From the NCBI GenBank assembly GCA_048263775.1, contig JBLXDU010000004.1, positions 1 through 64,000 on the forward strand: a stretch of 64,000 bases of DNA, written 5' to 3'. This document shows, piece after piece, positions 52,515 to 61,562 of this stretch. A program made the position numbers and the translations under genes. Source of the stretch: UBA1479 sp048263775 (lineage in GTDB: Bacteria > Pseudomonadota > Alphaproteobacteria > Rhodospirillales > Casp-alpha2). Under the pieces are notes generated by a model. That model did no database searches. It was not told the origin of the DNA and saw only the letters and a program-made list of their open reading frames with translations. Every line of letters begins with the position of its first letter. Within the stretch, counting starts at the first letter, position 1.

Positions 52515-52797
52515 ATCAAAAACCTACCTGTTCCTGGCAAAACGCCGCCATTCGCGGGACCGCGCTTGCTCGGCTTGGTGCAGCATCGGCACACGCCTGA
52601 CCGCGCCCCATGCGAACACGACGTGCCGTCGGCACGATCATACGTGCAGGTATCGTCTGGGCAATAAAAATGCAATCCTATTCGCGCGGCAAGGTCCCGC
52701 CCGATGGCGCCCGGCCCGGCGCGAAGGACTGTGGATTTGCCCGCAATGACATGGCACAAGACCCGGACCGACACGATTCCACGAGGCCAAACCCAAC

Positions 52798-53784
52798 ATG
52801 ACAGACAAGGTATTGGTCACCGGCGGCGCCGGGTTCGTCGGCAGTCACGCCTGCAAGGCGTTGGCGCAGGCAGGCTTTCTTCCCGTCACCTTCGACAACC
52901 TTGAAACCGGCCACGAGTGGGCCGTCAAATGGGGCCCCCTCGTGCGGGGCGACATCCGCGACCAAGCCGCGCTTGAAGCGGCCATGTCCGCCCATGCGCC
53001 CGTCGCCGTGCTGCATTTCGCGGGCCTGATCGCGGTCGGCGAATCCGTTGCCGATCCCGCGCGATATCATGATTACAACGTCGCCGGCAGCCGCGCCCTG
53101 CTGGCCGCCATGGCCGCGCAGAACGTCCAGCGTATCGTGTTTTCGAGTTCCGCCGCCGTTTACGGGCGGCCCGACGCCGTTCCCATTGAGGAGCACCATC
53201 CGACCCGCCCCGAAAACCCCTACGGCAGCCAAAAACGCGAGGTCGAGACGATGCTTGCGGCGGCTGGCGGCGGCCTTCGGTCGATCTCCCTGCGCTATTT
53301 CAATGCCGCCGGTGCCGACCCGGACGGCGACCTGGGTGAAGCGCACGACCCGGAGACCCACCTGATTCCCCTGATTCTCCAGGCCGCGCTCGGCACGCGG
53401 CCGGAAATCCAAATGTTCGGCGACGATTACCCGACGCCCGACGGAACCTGCATCCGCGACTACGTGCATGTCTCGGATCTTGCCGCCGCTCATGTTTCGG
53501 GAATCAAACGACTTCTTTCCGTGGCCGAGCCAAATTCCGCCGAGATCTTCAATCTTGGATCGGGAACGGGCCATTCGGTCCGCGAGGTGGTCGAAACGGC
53601 GGTCCGCGTCACCGGGCGTCCCGACACTCCTGTCCGCGTCTCGCCCCGTCGCCCGGGTGACGTTCCGATCCTTGTCGCCTCGGCTGACCGCGCCCGCCAG
53701 GACCTTGGCTGGCGCCCCCGCTATCCAGACCTGGAAACCCAGGTCCGTCACGCCTGGGCATGGATGACGGCTCACGGCGGTTGA
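52798..53784 (+). CDS. galE: UDP-glucose 4-epimerase
   Basis: Extended SDR of 328 aa. GGAGFVGSHACKAL binds NAD; SSSAAVYG and the catalytic YGSQK (Tyr-x3-Lys) are present; RYFNAAGAD and IRDYVHVSDLA are GalE hallmarks. It interconverts UDP-glucose and UDP-galactose in the cytosol, supplying the glycan locus. A mutase-like flavoprotein that could use UDP-galactose is encoded 5.5 kb downstream. Confidence 0.93.
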   Translation: MTDKVLVTGGAGFVGSHACKALAQAGFLPVTFDNLETGHEWAVKWGPLVRGDIRDQAALEAAMSAHAPVAVLHFAGLIAVGESVADPARYHDYNVAGSRALLAAMAAQNVQRIVFSSSAAVYGRPDAVPIEEHHPTRPENPYGSQKREVETMLAAAGGGLRSISLRYFNAAGADPDGDLGEAHDPETHLIPLILQAALGTRPEIQMFGDDYPTPDGTCIRDYVHVSDLAAAHVSGIKRLLSVAEPNSAEIFNLGSGTGHSVREVVETAVRVTGRPDTPVRVSPRRPGDVPILVASADRARQDLGWRPRYPDLETQVRHAWAWMTAHGG

Positions 53785-53873
53785 GGGGCGACGCCTTCTC
53801 CCGCACCGCCCACAAGCATGGGGATTCGCTTGGAAATCCTCATATTTCAAAGCCCTGGCACCTGCCCTTTCAA

Positions 53874-53902
53874 TTGACGTTCATGACCTGAACGATTATG
53901 TT
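53874..53902 (+). promoter_or_regulatory. promoter of the regulator-NusG operon
   Basis: TTGACG (53874-53879), a 17-base spacer and TATGTT (53897-53902) form a good sigma70-like promoter 24 bases before the GTG of the MarR-type gene. The transcription start would be near 53909, leaving a leader of about 17 bases with GAGGG as ribosome-binding site. Confidence 0.6.
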
Positions 53903-53914
53903 CATGCCATGAAC
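53879..53914. promoter_or_regulatory. tandem palindromic operator
   Basis: Two 15-base palindromes, GTTCATGACCTGAAC (53879-53893, one mismatched pair) and GTTCATGCCATGAAC (53900-53914, perfect), have centres exactly 21 bp apart, two helical turns. The first fills the space between the -35 and -10 boxes and the second covers the -10 edge and the start point. This is a textbook repressor layout, and the adjacent winged-helix gene is the natural candidate to bind it. Confidence 0.65.
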
Positions 53915-53925
53915 GTGAGGGCATC

Positions 53926-54576
53926 GTGAGCAAGCTAGACGGCCAGAACCGCAGCCAGATCGTCGAATCGACGCTTGATTTGTTGGACACCGTGGCCAGC
54001 GACGACACGCTGTCGCAGCGTGGGATCGCCGAACGGATCGGCATGGCGCTCGGGCTGACCAACGCCGTCCTGAAGCGGTGCGTGAAAAAGGGCCTGCTGA
54101 AGATCAAGCAGGCCCCCGCACGGCGATACGCCTATTATTTGACGCCGCAGGGATTCAGCGAGAAAAGCCGGTTGACGGCCGAGTTTCTCAGCACTTCGCT
54201 GACGTTCTACCGTCGCGCCCGCCAGGAATATTCCGACATCATCCGATACTGCGAGACCCGGGAATGGAACCGGGTGGTGTTCATCGGCGCCAGCGACCTT
54301 GCGGAGATCGCATCGCTGGTGGCGATCGAGTCCAACGTGACGGTGGTCGGCGTCGTCGACCCCAAGAAGAACGCCCCTTTCTACAACGGCCTGCCCGTGT
54401 TTCGCAGCTTGGCCGACATCCCGGCGGCGGATCAGCCTGCCGCCGCGGTGTTGTCCGACATTGACGACCCTCAAGGCTCCTTCGAGGAGCTGATGACCAT
54501 CCTGCCTGCGGCGCGCGTTCTGACACCGCGCCTGTTGCGCATCTCGCGCCCCAAAAACCAGGAAGAGGCGCCGTAA
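53926..54576 (+). CDS. EPS-associated MarR-type regulator fused to a Rossmann-like domain
   Basis: Protein of 216 aa starting at a GTG. Residues 5-85 form a winged helix (LSQRGIAERIGMALGLTNAVLKRCVKKGLLK, then YYLTPQGFSEKSRL), matching the MarR-like regulators seen in exopolysaccharide loci. Residues about 105-200 form a Rossmann-like alpha/beta unit (NRVVFIGASDLAEIASLVA, VVGVVDPKKN, then GLPVFRSLADIP) resembling nucleotide- or CoA-binding parts of sugar-modifying enzymes. A ligand-sensing role is inferred. The NusG-like gene starts five bases after its stop. Confidence 0.8.
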   Translation: MSKLDGQNRSQIVESTLDLLDTVASDDTLSQRGIAERIGMALGLTNAVLKRCVKKGLLKIKQAPARRYAYYLTPQGFSEKSRLTAEFLSTSLTFYRRARQEYSDIIRYCETREWNRVVFIGASDLAEIASLVAIESNVTVVGVVDPKKNAPFYNGLPVFRSLADIPAADQPAAAVLSDIDDPQGSFEELMTILPAARVLTPRLLRISRPKNQEEAP

Positions 54577-54580
54577 CGTC

Positions 54581-55075
54581 ATGTCGTGGTACGCCATCTA
54601 CACCCAGGCCGGTAAGGAAAACATCGCGGCACAGAACCTCGGAAACCAGGATTTCGAGGTCTACCTGCCGTTGTACAAGCAAGCCAAGCGGCACGCCCGG
54701 AAGACCGTGATCACCAAGGCGCCACTGTTTCCCCGCTATTTGTTCGTGCGCGCCAACCCCGACCACCGGCGCTGGCAATCCGTCAACGGCACCATCGGGG
54801 TCTGCTACATGGTCACCATGGGCGGCGATCCCGCCTGTTTGGACGACTGGATCGTCGACCAGATCCGCGCCCGCGAGAACAACGATGGACTGGTCGAGTT
54901 GCTTCCGCCCGATTTCGAAAAGGGGCAGGAACTGCGCGTCACCCAGGGACCGTTCCAGAATCTTCGCGTCCTGTTCGATCGGACCGAGGCCGCGAAGCGC
55001 GTGGTCGTACTGCTGACCCTGATGGGACGGGAACTCGAAGTGGCACTTCGCCCCGACTGCGTCGCGACCTCCTGA
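54581..55075 (+). CDS. NusG/RfaH-like transcription antiterminator
   Basis: Protein of 164 aa. The NGN domain begins WYAIYTQAGKENIAAQNL and includes PLFPRYLFV; a C-terminal KOW domain reads GQELRVTQGPFQNLRVLF. Core NusG is usually encoded beside secE and rplK; a copy inside a glycan locus behind a regulator points to an RfaH-type specialised factor for long polysaccharide operons. I found no ops-like element in the next few hundred bases. Confidence 0.88.
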   Translation: MSWYAIYTQAGKENIAAQNLGNQDFEVYLPLYKQAKRHARKTVITKAPLFPRYLFVRANPDHRRWQSVNGTIGVCYMVTMGGDPACLDDWIVDQIRARENNDGLVELLPPDFEKGQELRVTQGPFQNLRVLFDRTEAAKRVVVLLTLMGRELEVALRPDCVATS

Positions 55076-55160
55076 CGACGCTCCCGGACCGGCCAGCGGA
55101 ACCTATGCATATGTCACCGGTCCGACATACACCCTCGACAAAGCAACAGGACGGCAAAAC

Positions 55161-56132
55161 GTGCGAGGCATAGCGTTAACGGCCGTCAAGGCCGCCATAT
55201 CGGCCGGCCTGATTTACTATCTGTTCAACCGCATCGACGGCGACCATGTACTCGGCCTGATCGGCGGCATCGCACCGCAAGCACTTGCCGCCGCCTTTCT
55301 TCTGTCGATTTTTCAGGGCTTCCTTATCGCCGCCCGCTGGGGCGCCGTGCTGCAGGCGATCGACGCACCTTTGCCGCTCAGTAAACGCATCGCCTTCGTC
55401 TTCATCGGCCTGTTCTTCAATCAGGTGCTGCCGTCCTCGATTGGCGGCGACGCGGTCCGCATGTACGCGGCCAATCGCGCCGGTCTGCGGGCGGCATCGG
55501 CCATCAGCAGCGTCATGCTGGAACGCCTGGTGACCGTGATCGCCCTGCTTATGGTCTGCGCTATGCTGTTTCCCATGTTCGAGGCCCGCACACAGCGGGA
55601 AATTCCCGCTCTGGCTGTCGCCGCCGCGGTGCTGGCGGGGATCCTCGGCATTCTCGTCCTAGCGTCGCTCGACCGCATCCCCGCACGCTTCCATGGCTGG
55701 CGCCTGATTCGCGGCGTCACGGCCTTGGCCGAAGATTGCCGCCGCATATTCTTTCAACCACGCACGGCCACGATTTGCCTGTTGTGGGGCATGGCGGGGA
55801 ATCTCAACATGTCACTCGTTGTCTACGTTCTGGCCGTCGGCATCGGCGTCGGAGATCAAGTCACCCTAGTCGACTGCCTCGTACTGATTCCCCCGGTGAT
55901 CCTGTTTACGTCATTGCCGGTATCCATCGGCGGATGGGGCGTACGGGAAGGCGCGATGGTCGCCGGCCTGTCGCTGATCGGCGTGACATCGGAAAGCGCG
56001 GTCGCCATTTCACTGCTGTTCGGAGCCCTGTCCGTCGCCGCCGCGATTCCCGGCGGCGTCCTCACGGCCGTCATGGCCGTGCGGCCGCGCCCCCTTGACG
56101 CCGCCGCCGACCGCATGCGGTCGCCGAATTGA
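55161..56132 (+). CDS. flippase-like membrane protein (UPF0104/LPG synthase TM family)
   Basis: Polytopic protein of 323 aa with about eight helices. It has the family pattern FFNQVLPSSIGGDAVRMYAANRAGL and the late PVSIGGWGVREGAM, both conserved in AglD/MprF-N-type proteins. These move or modify lipid-linked substrates; the cargo here is probably a glycolipid. It starts at a GTG 85 bases after the NusG-like gene. Convergent with the giant membrane protein gene. Confidence 0.88.
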   Translation: MRGIALTAVKAAISAGLIYYLFNRIDGDHVLGLIGGIAPQALAAAFLLSIFQGFLIAARWGAVLQAIDAPLPLSKRIAFVFIGLFFNQVLPSSIGGDAVRMYAANRAGLRAASAISSVMLERLVTVIALLMVCAMLFPMFEARTQREIPALAVAAAVLAGILGILVLASLDRIPARFHGWRLIRGVTALAEDCRRIFFQPRTATICLLWGMAGNLNMSLVVYVLAVGIGVGDQVTLVDCLVLIPPVILFTSLPVSIGGWGVREGAMVAGLSLIGVTSESAVAISLLFGALSVAAAIPGGVLTAVMAVRPRPLDAAADRMRSPN

Positions 56133-56153
56133 CCCGCAACCGCCGCACGGAAA

Positions 56154-59066
56154 TCAGTGGGCCGCCAAACCCCATCCCCGCCGGCGGCAAGCCGCATCTC
56201 TTAGGACGAACCAGACGATCCAGAGGGTGAGCAGGGGCATGTGGAAGATGAACGCCTTGAGCAGGAGGCGATGGCGCGTGAGTTCAGGCGGCTTGTACTG
56301 CAGCAGAATGCGGTTTTCGCCCTTTTTCACGGCCACAGCCATGGACGTCTTGTTCGCGGCCCAGACGAATTCAGGCTTGCCGTTGACGGTGGCGTGCCAG
56401 CCGCCCTCGTAGGGGTTGCGGATCACCATCCAGCCGTCGCTGGGCGCCTGATACGTGATGCCCAGATTGTCGGCCTCGTTGCGCCAGACCTGCGTGACCA
56501 GGGGGTCGCGGTCGACCTCCAGGGTGACCTGCCCGGTCATGGCCCCACCGGCGGCGCGGGGCAGGGCCACGGTCAGCGCGCCCCGGACCACGTTGTTGAC
56601 GTCGAAGGTGAAAGGCCGGATCAGGTATCCCTGGGCCGGGGTCAGGTCGCGGCCGGCGGCATGGGCGCGGATCAGCCCAACATCGCGCGTGAAGATCGAG
56701 GTCGCCATGTGCATGGGGAACGCGGGCGGCAGGCGCAGGACGTATTCGTCGAAGCCGTCCCGGGCACGTACCGCCGCGGTCCCCAGATCGAGGGTCAGGC
56801 GCAGCGGCGGCAGCGTGGCAGGCGGCGGACGGCGGCCGCCAACCGGAATGGTTGCGTCTCGAAGGTCAAGCGGCAAAGCATCCGATCGTTCCAAGATAAC
56901 CGCCCGGTCGTTGACACCGGCGGCGATGACATCATCAAGGGTGAATTCATCGGCTCCTAAAGCCGTTTCCGCGTGGAAGATATAAGATGGGTTCGTCAGC
57001 AGATCCCGGGCCAATGTCGCGTTTAATGCGGCCTCCTTGTATCGGGCGTGACGCATGTCGTACAGGCGGCGCGGCTCCAGCACCCGCGCGGCGAACACGG
57101 CATGATAGAACTGGCCGATGTAGCATTGGCGGCAGAAATCCGCCGCGCCGCTGCCCGGCGGCGCCGACGGGTCGGTGCTGACGGTCCGCGGCATGGGATC
57201 GGCGCGCACGTATCTGGGCAGCACGGCCGTCGCGGGGTTCTGGTAATCGATGATCAGCGGGCCCAGGGCCTCGAGCCCGGTGAAGGTGCGGGCCGCGATC
57301 CGGTCGCCCGTGTAAGGCACTTTCTGGTAATAGGTCACCAGCCCGCGCATGTCCGCCAGCACGCCCAGGCAGACCGCCGCCATCGCCGCCCACCGCCAGA
57401 ACGGTACCTGAAGCGCCGGTTTCCGCGCACCGTAAACCAGCGCCGCCGCGCCGAGGAACATGCCGCCCGCCACCGCCCCCGACGCCCAGGGCAGCGCCGC
57501 CAGGCAATAGGCGGCGAGCGCGACGAACACGCCGATGGCCCAGCGGAACCGCCAGCCGTCCCGCCGCCCGCCGCCGCCGTACAGGTCCCACAGCGCGTCG
57601 ATCCCGAGGGCCACCAACGGCAGCAGCATGAACGGCATCACCAATGACGTCATGTGCAGCCCGCGCACCAGGAAGTAGAACGGGTTGGTGAAGGCGTTCA
57701 CCAGATGCACCGGCAGCGTCGGCAGCATCCCCCAGCCCAGGAAGTTCAGCAGGTAGAAGCACAGTAGGCTGACCACGATCAGGTGCTTGGACCGGTTGCG
57801 GCTGAACAGTCCGCCGATGACGCAGAGCGCCACCACCGCACTGCCCACGAACACCCAGGTCCAGGCCCAGCCGTTCTGGTCGAAGGTGAAGATGTGGTTG
57901 AGGAAGTTGAGGTCCTGCGTCCCTTCCCGTTCCCGCCACAGCATGGTCGCGAAGGGATTCAGGACCTGGTCGAACCGCGCAGACGCCGACCCGGCGACAG
58001 CCGTGGTCATGCGGACGATGCGGGCCAGCGCGCCGGTATATACGATCACCGGCAGAACGGCGCCGATGCACAGCCCCGTCAGGAGAACCGTTCTGACCCG
58101 CAGCCGTACCGTCAACGCCGGGATCGCGATTGACACGCCGCGCTTCCGGATGGCCTGGACCACGTCGACGCCGGGCGTCCGGATCGTCCATTCGTGCGCC
58201 AGCAGCGAAGCAAGGGACGGGCGCGTGCGGCGGGCCCGTGCGAACACCGCCGAGGCGGCCCGTCCGCCGGCGCCTGCCGCGCGTCGAGCGGCCGCCCGCA
58301 ACAGGCCCGGCAGGGCGACGAGGAATCTGGGCCGGTATCGCGCGAGAAGAACGGCGGCGACCGCCGCCAGCAGCAGCAAATGCAGGGCTTGATAGAAATA
58401 GCCGACCGCCATCAAAGGAATGTTGGCCACCGCGACCGCCATGACCAGGGCGAACAGCAGCAGGCTGCCCATGTTCTGCAGTCGACTGAACCGCACCAGG
58501 GCGTAGATGCCGAGCAGCGACAACGACCACACGAAGCTGACCATCACGCCGTTGAAGGCCTGCGTCGACAGCAGGGTGTTGAGAATCAGCAGGGACAGCA
58601 CCCGCGTCTGCCAGCGCGTCGTGAACAGGGACAGCACCGCATAGCCGCCGATCGTCCGGATCAGAACGCCCATGCCATGGAACATCACGGCGTGCAGGCG
58701 ATAGAACGCCTCCCCGGGACGGTCGAGTAAGGGGTAGATCTTCGCGAACACCCAGGCCTCGAGCAGCGCCGGCAGGGTATAGAGGCCGGTCGTCAAATGG
58801 AGGTAGCCGTGGTTCACCTGGTCGAACCGGTTCCACAGTTGGAGCCCGCCGTTCAGCAGCTGATGGGCCAGGGTGAACGCCGCCTCGAACGGCAGTTCGA
58901 TGTCGTGGCCGCCGGTAAAGCGGATGCGCTGATGGACCAGCAGGTCGGGATAGATCGCCGCCATGACCGCAAGCGATGCCGCCGAAAGCACCAGGACTTC
59001 CGCCACCGCGCCCCAGAACCGCAGCGGGAACATTTGACCGAACCACCTGCCGACGCCGCCGAACAT
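56154..59066 (-). CDS. large YfhO-like membrane protein
   Basis: Protein of 970 aa. An N-terminal membrane part has about twelve or more helices over the first 600 residues. A soluble, beta-rich extracytoplasmic domain follows (about 620-930), including the YfhO-like end GITYQAPSDGWMVIRNPYEGGWHATVNG, and the protein closes with a helix. Family members are poorly studied membrane proteins, in one case linked to teichoic-acid glycosylation, and are plausibly GT-C-like. It is single on the minus strand. The 278-base gap upstream, shared with the flavoprotein gene, contains no gene. Confidence 0.8.
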   Translation of the reverse strand: MFGGVGRWFGQMFPLRFWGAVAEVLVLSAASLAVMAAIYPDLLVHQRIRFTGGHDIELPFEAAFTLAHQLLNGGLQLWNRFDQVNHGYLHLTTGLYTLPALLEAWVFAKIYPLLDRPGEAFYRLHAVMFHGMGVLIRTIGGYAVLSLFTTRWQTRVLSLLILNTLLSTQAFNGVMVSFVWSLSLLGIYALVRFSRLQNMGSLLLFALVMAVAVANIPLMAVGYFYQALHLLLLAAVAAVLLARYRPRFLVALPGLLRAAARRAAGAGGRAASAVFARARRTRPSLASLLAHEWTIRTPGVDVVQAIRKRGVSIAIPALTVRLRVRTVLLTGLCIGAVLPVIVYTGALARIVRMTTAVAGSASARFDQVLNPFATMLWREREGTQDLNFLNHIFTFDQNGWAWTWVFVGSAVVALCVIGGLFSRNRSKHLIVVSLLCFYLLNFLGWGMLPTLPVHLVNAFTNPFYFLVRGLHMTSLVMPFMLLPLVALGIDALWDLYGGGGRRDGWRFRWAIGVFVALAAYCLAALPWASGAVAGGMFLGAAALVYGARKPALQVPFWRWAAMAAVCLGVLADMRGLVTYYQKVPYTGDRIAARTFTGLEALGPLIIDYQNPATAVLPRYVRADPMPRTVSTDPSAPPGSGAADFCRQCYIGQFYHAVFAARVLEPRRLYDMRHARYKEAALNATLARDLLTNPSYIFHAETALGADEFTLDDVIAAGVNDRAVILERSDALPLDLRDATIPVGGRRPPPATLPPLRLTLDLGTAAVRARDGFDEYVLRLPPAFPMHMATSIFTRDVGLIRAHAAGRDLTPAQGYLIRPFTFDVNNVVRGALTVALPRAAGGAMTGQVTLEVDRDPLVTQVWRNEADNLGITYQAPSDGWMVIRNPYEGGWHATVNGKPEFVWAANKTSMAVAVKKGENRILLQYKPPELTRHRLLLKAFIFHMPLLTLWIVWFVLRDAACRRRGWGLAAH

Positions 59067-59344
59067 CCGCGCATACCGCCCCTTTTACGTGCCGCCGACA
59101 ATACGACGGCCCTCACTTTTCGCGGAATAGAATTAACATTTCAACACCCCGGTTGTTCGGGCGCCGGGGAACCGCGTCCAACCACCGGAACCGCGGCGGA
59201 TAGCCGCCGATAACCGGTTGCCGTCGGTTCGTCACGTTGGTATTGTCCGCGATCTTTGAATAGGGGCTGCTTCCGGCGGAATTTCCGCGCAGCGTCCGCA
59301 CCTTCCAATCCGCTTCGCTCGTATTTCCGGAGACGCCGCCGCTC

Positions 59345-60757
59345 ATGACACTTTCCTCGTACGATTATTGTATTGTGGGTGCCGGGCCGGCGGGTCTCAC
59401 CCTGGCCTACAAGCTTCTGGAAGGCGGCAAGAGCGTGCAGATCGTCGAGCGCGACACGCGCGCCGGAGGCCTGTCGAAAAGCTACGATATCGACGGACAT
59501 ATTTTCGATACTGGCCCCAAGCGGTTCCACACCGACGATCCGATCGTCCAGAATTTCATCAGTTCGATCGCCGAGATGGACGAGATCGGCCGATCAACGA
59601 TGGTGTTCTTCCTGAGTAAGTACTTCACCTGGCCCCTGAAGGCGTCGGAGCTATACAAACTGCCGATCTCGACAGGGATCAAGTCCTTTATCGACATGCT
59701 CAAGACAAAGCAGATCGAGGACCGGTTTTCCTTTGAGCAGTTCATCAAGTATCAGTATGGCGACACGCTCTACGGCATCTTCTTCAAGCCCTACACCGAG
59801 AAGTTCCTGAGGTGGAAGGCCGAGGACATCCATTCCGACTGGGCGAGCACCGGCATCAACCGTACCGTGATCGACAAGCGCGTGAAGGCCAACTCTCTGT
59901 TTGACCTGCTACGTTCGATCGCCCTGCCCCAGAAAATCGACACCCGCTTCCTCTATCCCAAGCAAGGCGGGTTCGGCGCCTTTTTCGACAACCTTCTCGG
60001 GGCCTGCATGAAGTTCGAGAAGTTCAGCATCATTCTCGACGACACGATCTCCGGCCTTGAGGATTCGAGCGGCCACTTCAATGCGGTCACCACCAAGGGA
60101 AAGACCCTGCGTTTCGAGAACCTGGTATGGTCGGGAAACCTGAACGATCTGCGCGATCTGACCGTGCCCCAGTCCAAGCGCGAGCTGATCTATCTCAACA
60201 CTCTGTTCTACAACTTCATCTGCAAGGAATCCGGGGTCAGCAAGAACCGCGCCCAGTGGATTTACGTTAGTTCCGGCGACAGCTTGGTCAGCCGCATCAC
60301 CTGCATGCGCGAGTTCAACCAATCAACCACGCCGGACGGTTACTACAACTTTATCTGCGAACTGACCGATTCACAGACCGACCCCAAGTACTTCGCCAAT
60401 CCCGAAGCGCATAAGGACGACATGATCAAGGAACTGGTCGGCATGGACTTCCTGACTGGATCCTCCGGAATCGAAGCGGTCCACATCAACCCCGTGGTTG
60501 ACACCTATCCGATCTATCACCGCAGATATCACAAAGACTTCGGGCGCATTACCAAGGAAATTCGACAGTTCTCGAAACGCGTCCATCTCCTCGGGCGGAC
60601 CGGTGCGTTCTGGTACAATAACAGCGATCATTCCATCCGCATGGCATTGGACATGGCGCAGAAAATCCTGAAGGACCCTGAAATCGACTTTGATTTCCGG
60701 GGATATTTCGGCGGCGCCTTCCGCGAAGACAGCGAACCGGAAACCAATGAGCAATGA
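59345..60757 (+). CDS. UDP-galactopyranose mutase/protoporphyrinogen oxidase-like flavoprotein
   Basis: Protein of 470 aa. FAD-binding start is YCIVGAGPAGLTLAYKLLEGG with an acidic residue at the end of the second strand (VQIVERD). RAGGLSKSYDIDGHIFDTGPKRFH and the late LLGRTGAFWYNNSDHSIRMALDMA motif are typical of the NAD(P)-binding/amine-oxidase-like group that includes Glf-related proteins. Third-position G+C is somewhat lower than in neighbours. It overlaps the next SDR gene by 11 bases. The sugar substrate is inferred from context only. Confidence 0.8.
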   Translation: MTLSSYDYCIVGAGPAGLTLAYKLLEGGKSVQIVERDTRAGGLSKSYDIDGHIFDTGPKRFHTDDPIVQNFISSIAEMDEIGRSTMVFFLSKYFTWPLKASELYKLPISTGIKSFIDMLKTKQIEDRFSFEQFIKYQYGDTLYGIFFKPYTEKFLRWKAEDIHSDWASTGINRTVIDKRVKANSLFDLLRSIALPQKIDTRFLYPKQGGFGAFFDNLLGACMKFEKFSIILDDTISGLEDSSGHFNAVTTKGKTLRFENLVWSGNLNDLRDLTVPQSKRELIYLNTLFYNFICKESGVSKNRAQWIYVSSGDSLVSRITCMREFNQSTTPDGYYNFICELTDSQTDPKYFANPEAHKDDMIKELVGMDFLTGSSGIEAVHINPVVDTYPIYHRRYHKDFGRITKEIRQFSKRVHLLGRTGAFWYNNSDHSIRMALDMAQKILKDPEIDFDFRGYFGGAFREDSEPETNEQ

Positions 60758-61550
60758 TGTCGCCCTGGTGATCGGCGCCGCGTCCGGCATCGGCAGGGCT
60801 TCTCTTGGAACGTTACGCGGCGCCGGCTATCGGGTCATCGCCGCGGACCTGTCCGCCGCCGCCCTGGCCGGCCTTGCGGACGCCGACGAAACCCATGTGC
60901 TCGACATTACCGACCGCGCCGCGGTCCAGGAACTCGTCGGCACCCTCAAGGAACGGTCCTTACGGCTGCGCGCCTTGATCGTCTCCGCCGGGGTTCATTC
61001 ATCTCATCCCGTGGCCGACTTGCCCGATGCCGTGATCGACGGCGTCATGGACGTCAATTTCAACGCCCACGTCAAACTGGTGCGCGACTTTCTGCCCCTG
61101 ATGAAGGAACAAGGGCGGATCATCGGCGTCAGTTCCATCGGCGCGACCGTCGGCCTGCCCATGTCGTCGATCTATTCCGCATCAAAAGGCGCGCTTGAAC
61201 TATTCTACGAGGCCCTGTCGACGGAACTGGCGCACCGGCGCATCTATCCCGTCATCATCCAACCGGGAAACGTCAACACCGGCTTCAACGAAACAGGCAA
61301 CACCTTTGCCGGATCGGACGATGCGGAACTGTCGCAAGGATACGCCCGCTTCGTCGCCATGATCGACAGTTCGAAAGGGATGCCGCCGGAAGCTGTCGCG
61401 AGAACCATCGCAACCGCCGCAACCGCCGCCCGGCCGAAACTGTGCTATGTGGTCGGCATGAACGCTCTCAAGGCCTATTGGGCGCGGCGTCTACTCGGCC
61501 GTGCCGGCGCCGTCCTGCTTCTGCGGCGGTATTTCGGGTTCAAGGGCTAG
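60747..61550 (+). CDS. SDR-family oxidoreductase
   Basis: Short-chain dehydrogenase of 267 aa starting MSNDVALVIGAASGIGRAS inside the preceding gene's end, so the two are translationally coupled. The cofactor loop, AADLS (NAD-type Asp), the VSAGVHSS version of the NNAG region, catalytic Ser in VSSIGA and YSASK are present. The substrate is unknown; coupling with the flavoprotein suggests a joint step on one sugar or lipid. The asnB-like gene begins 12 bases downstream. Confidence 0.9.
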   Translation: MSNDVALVIGAASGIGRASLGTLRGAGYRVIAADLSAAALAGLADADETHVLDITDRAAVQELVGTLKERSLRLRALIVSAGVHSSHPVADLPDAVIDGVMDVNFNAHVKLVRDFLPLMKEQGRIIGVSSIGATVGLPMSSIYSASKGALELFYEALSTELAHRRIYPVIIQPGNVNTGFNETGNTFAGSDDAELSQGYARFVAMIDSSKGMPPEAVARTIATAATAARPKLCYVVGMNALKAYWARRLLGRAGAVLLLRRYFGFKG

Positions 61551-61562
61551 GGCCGGCCCCGG

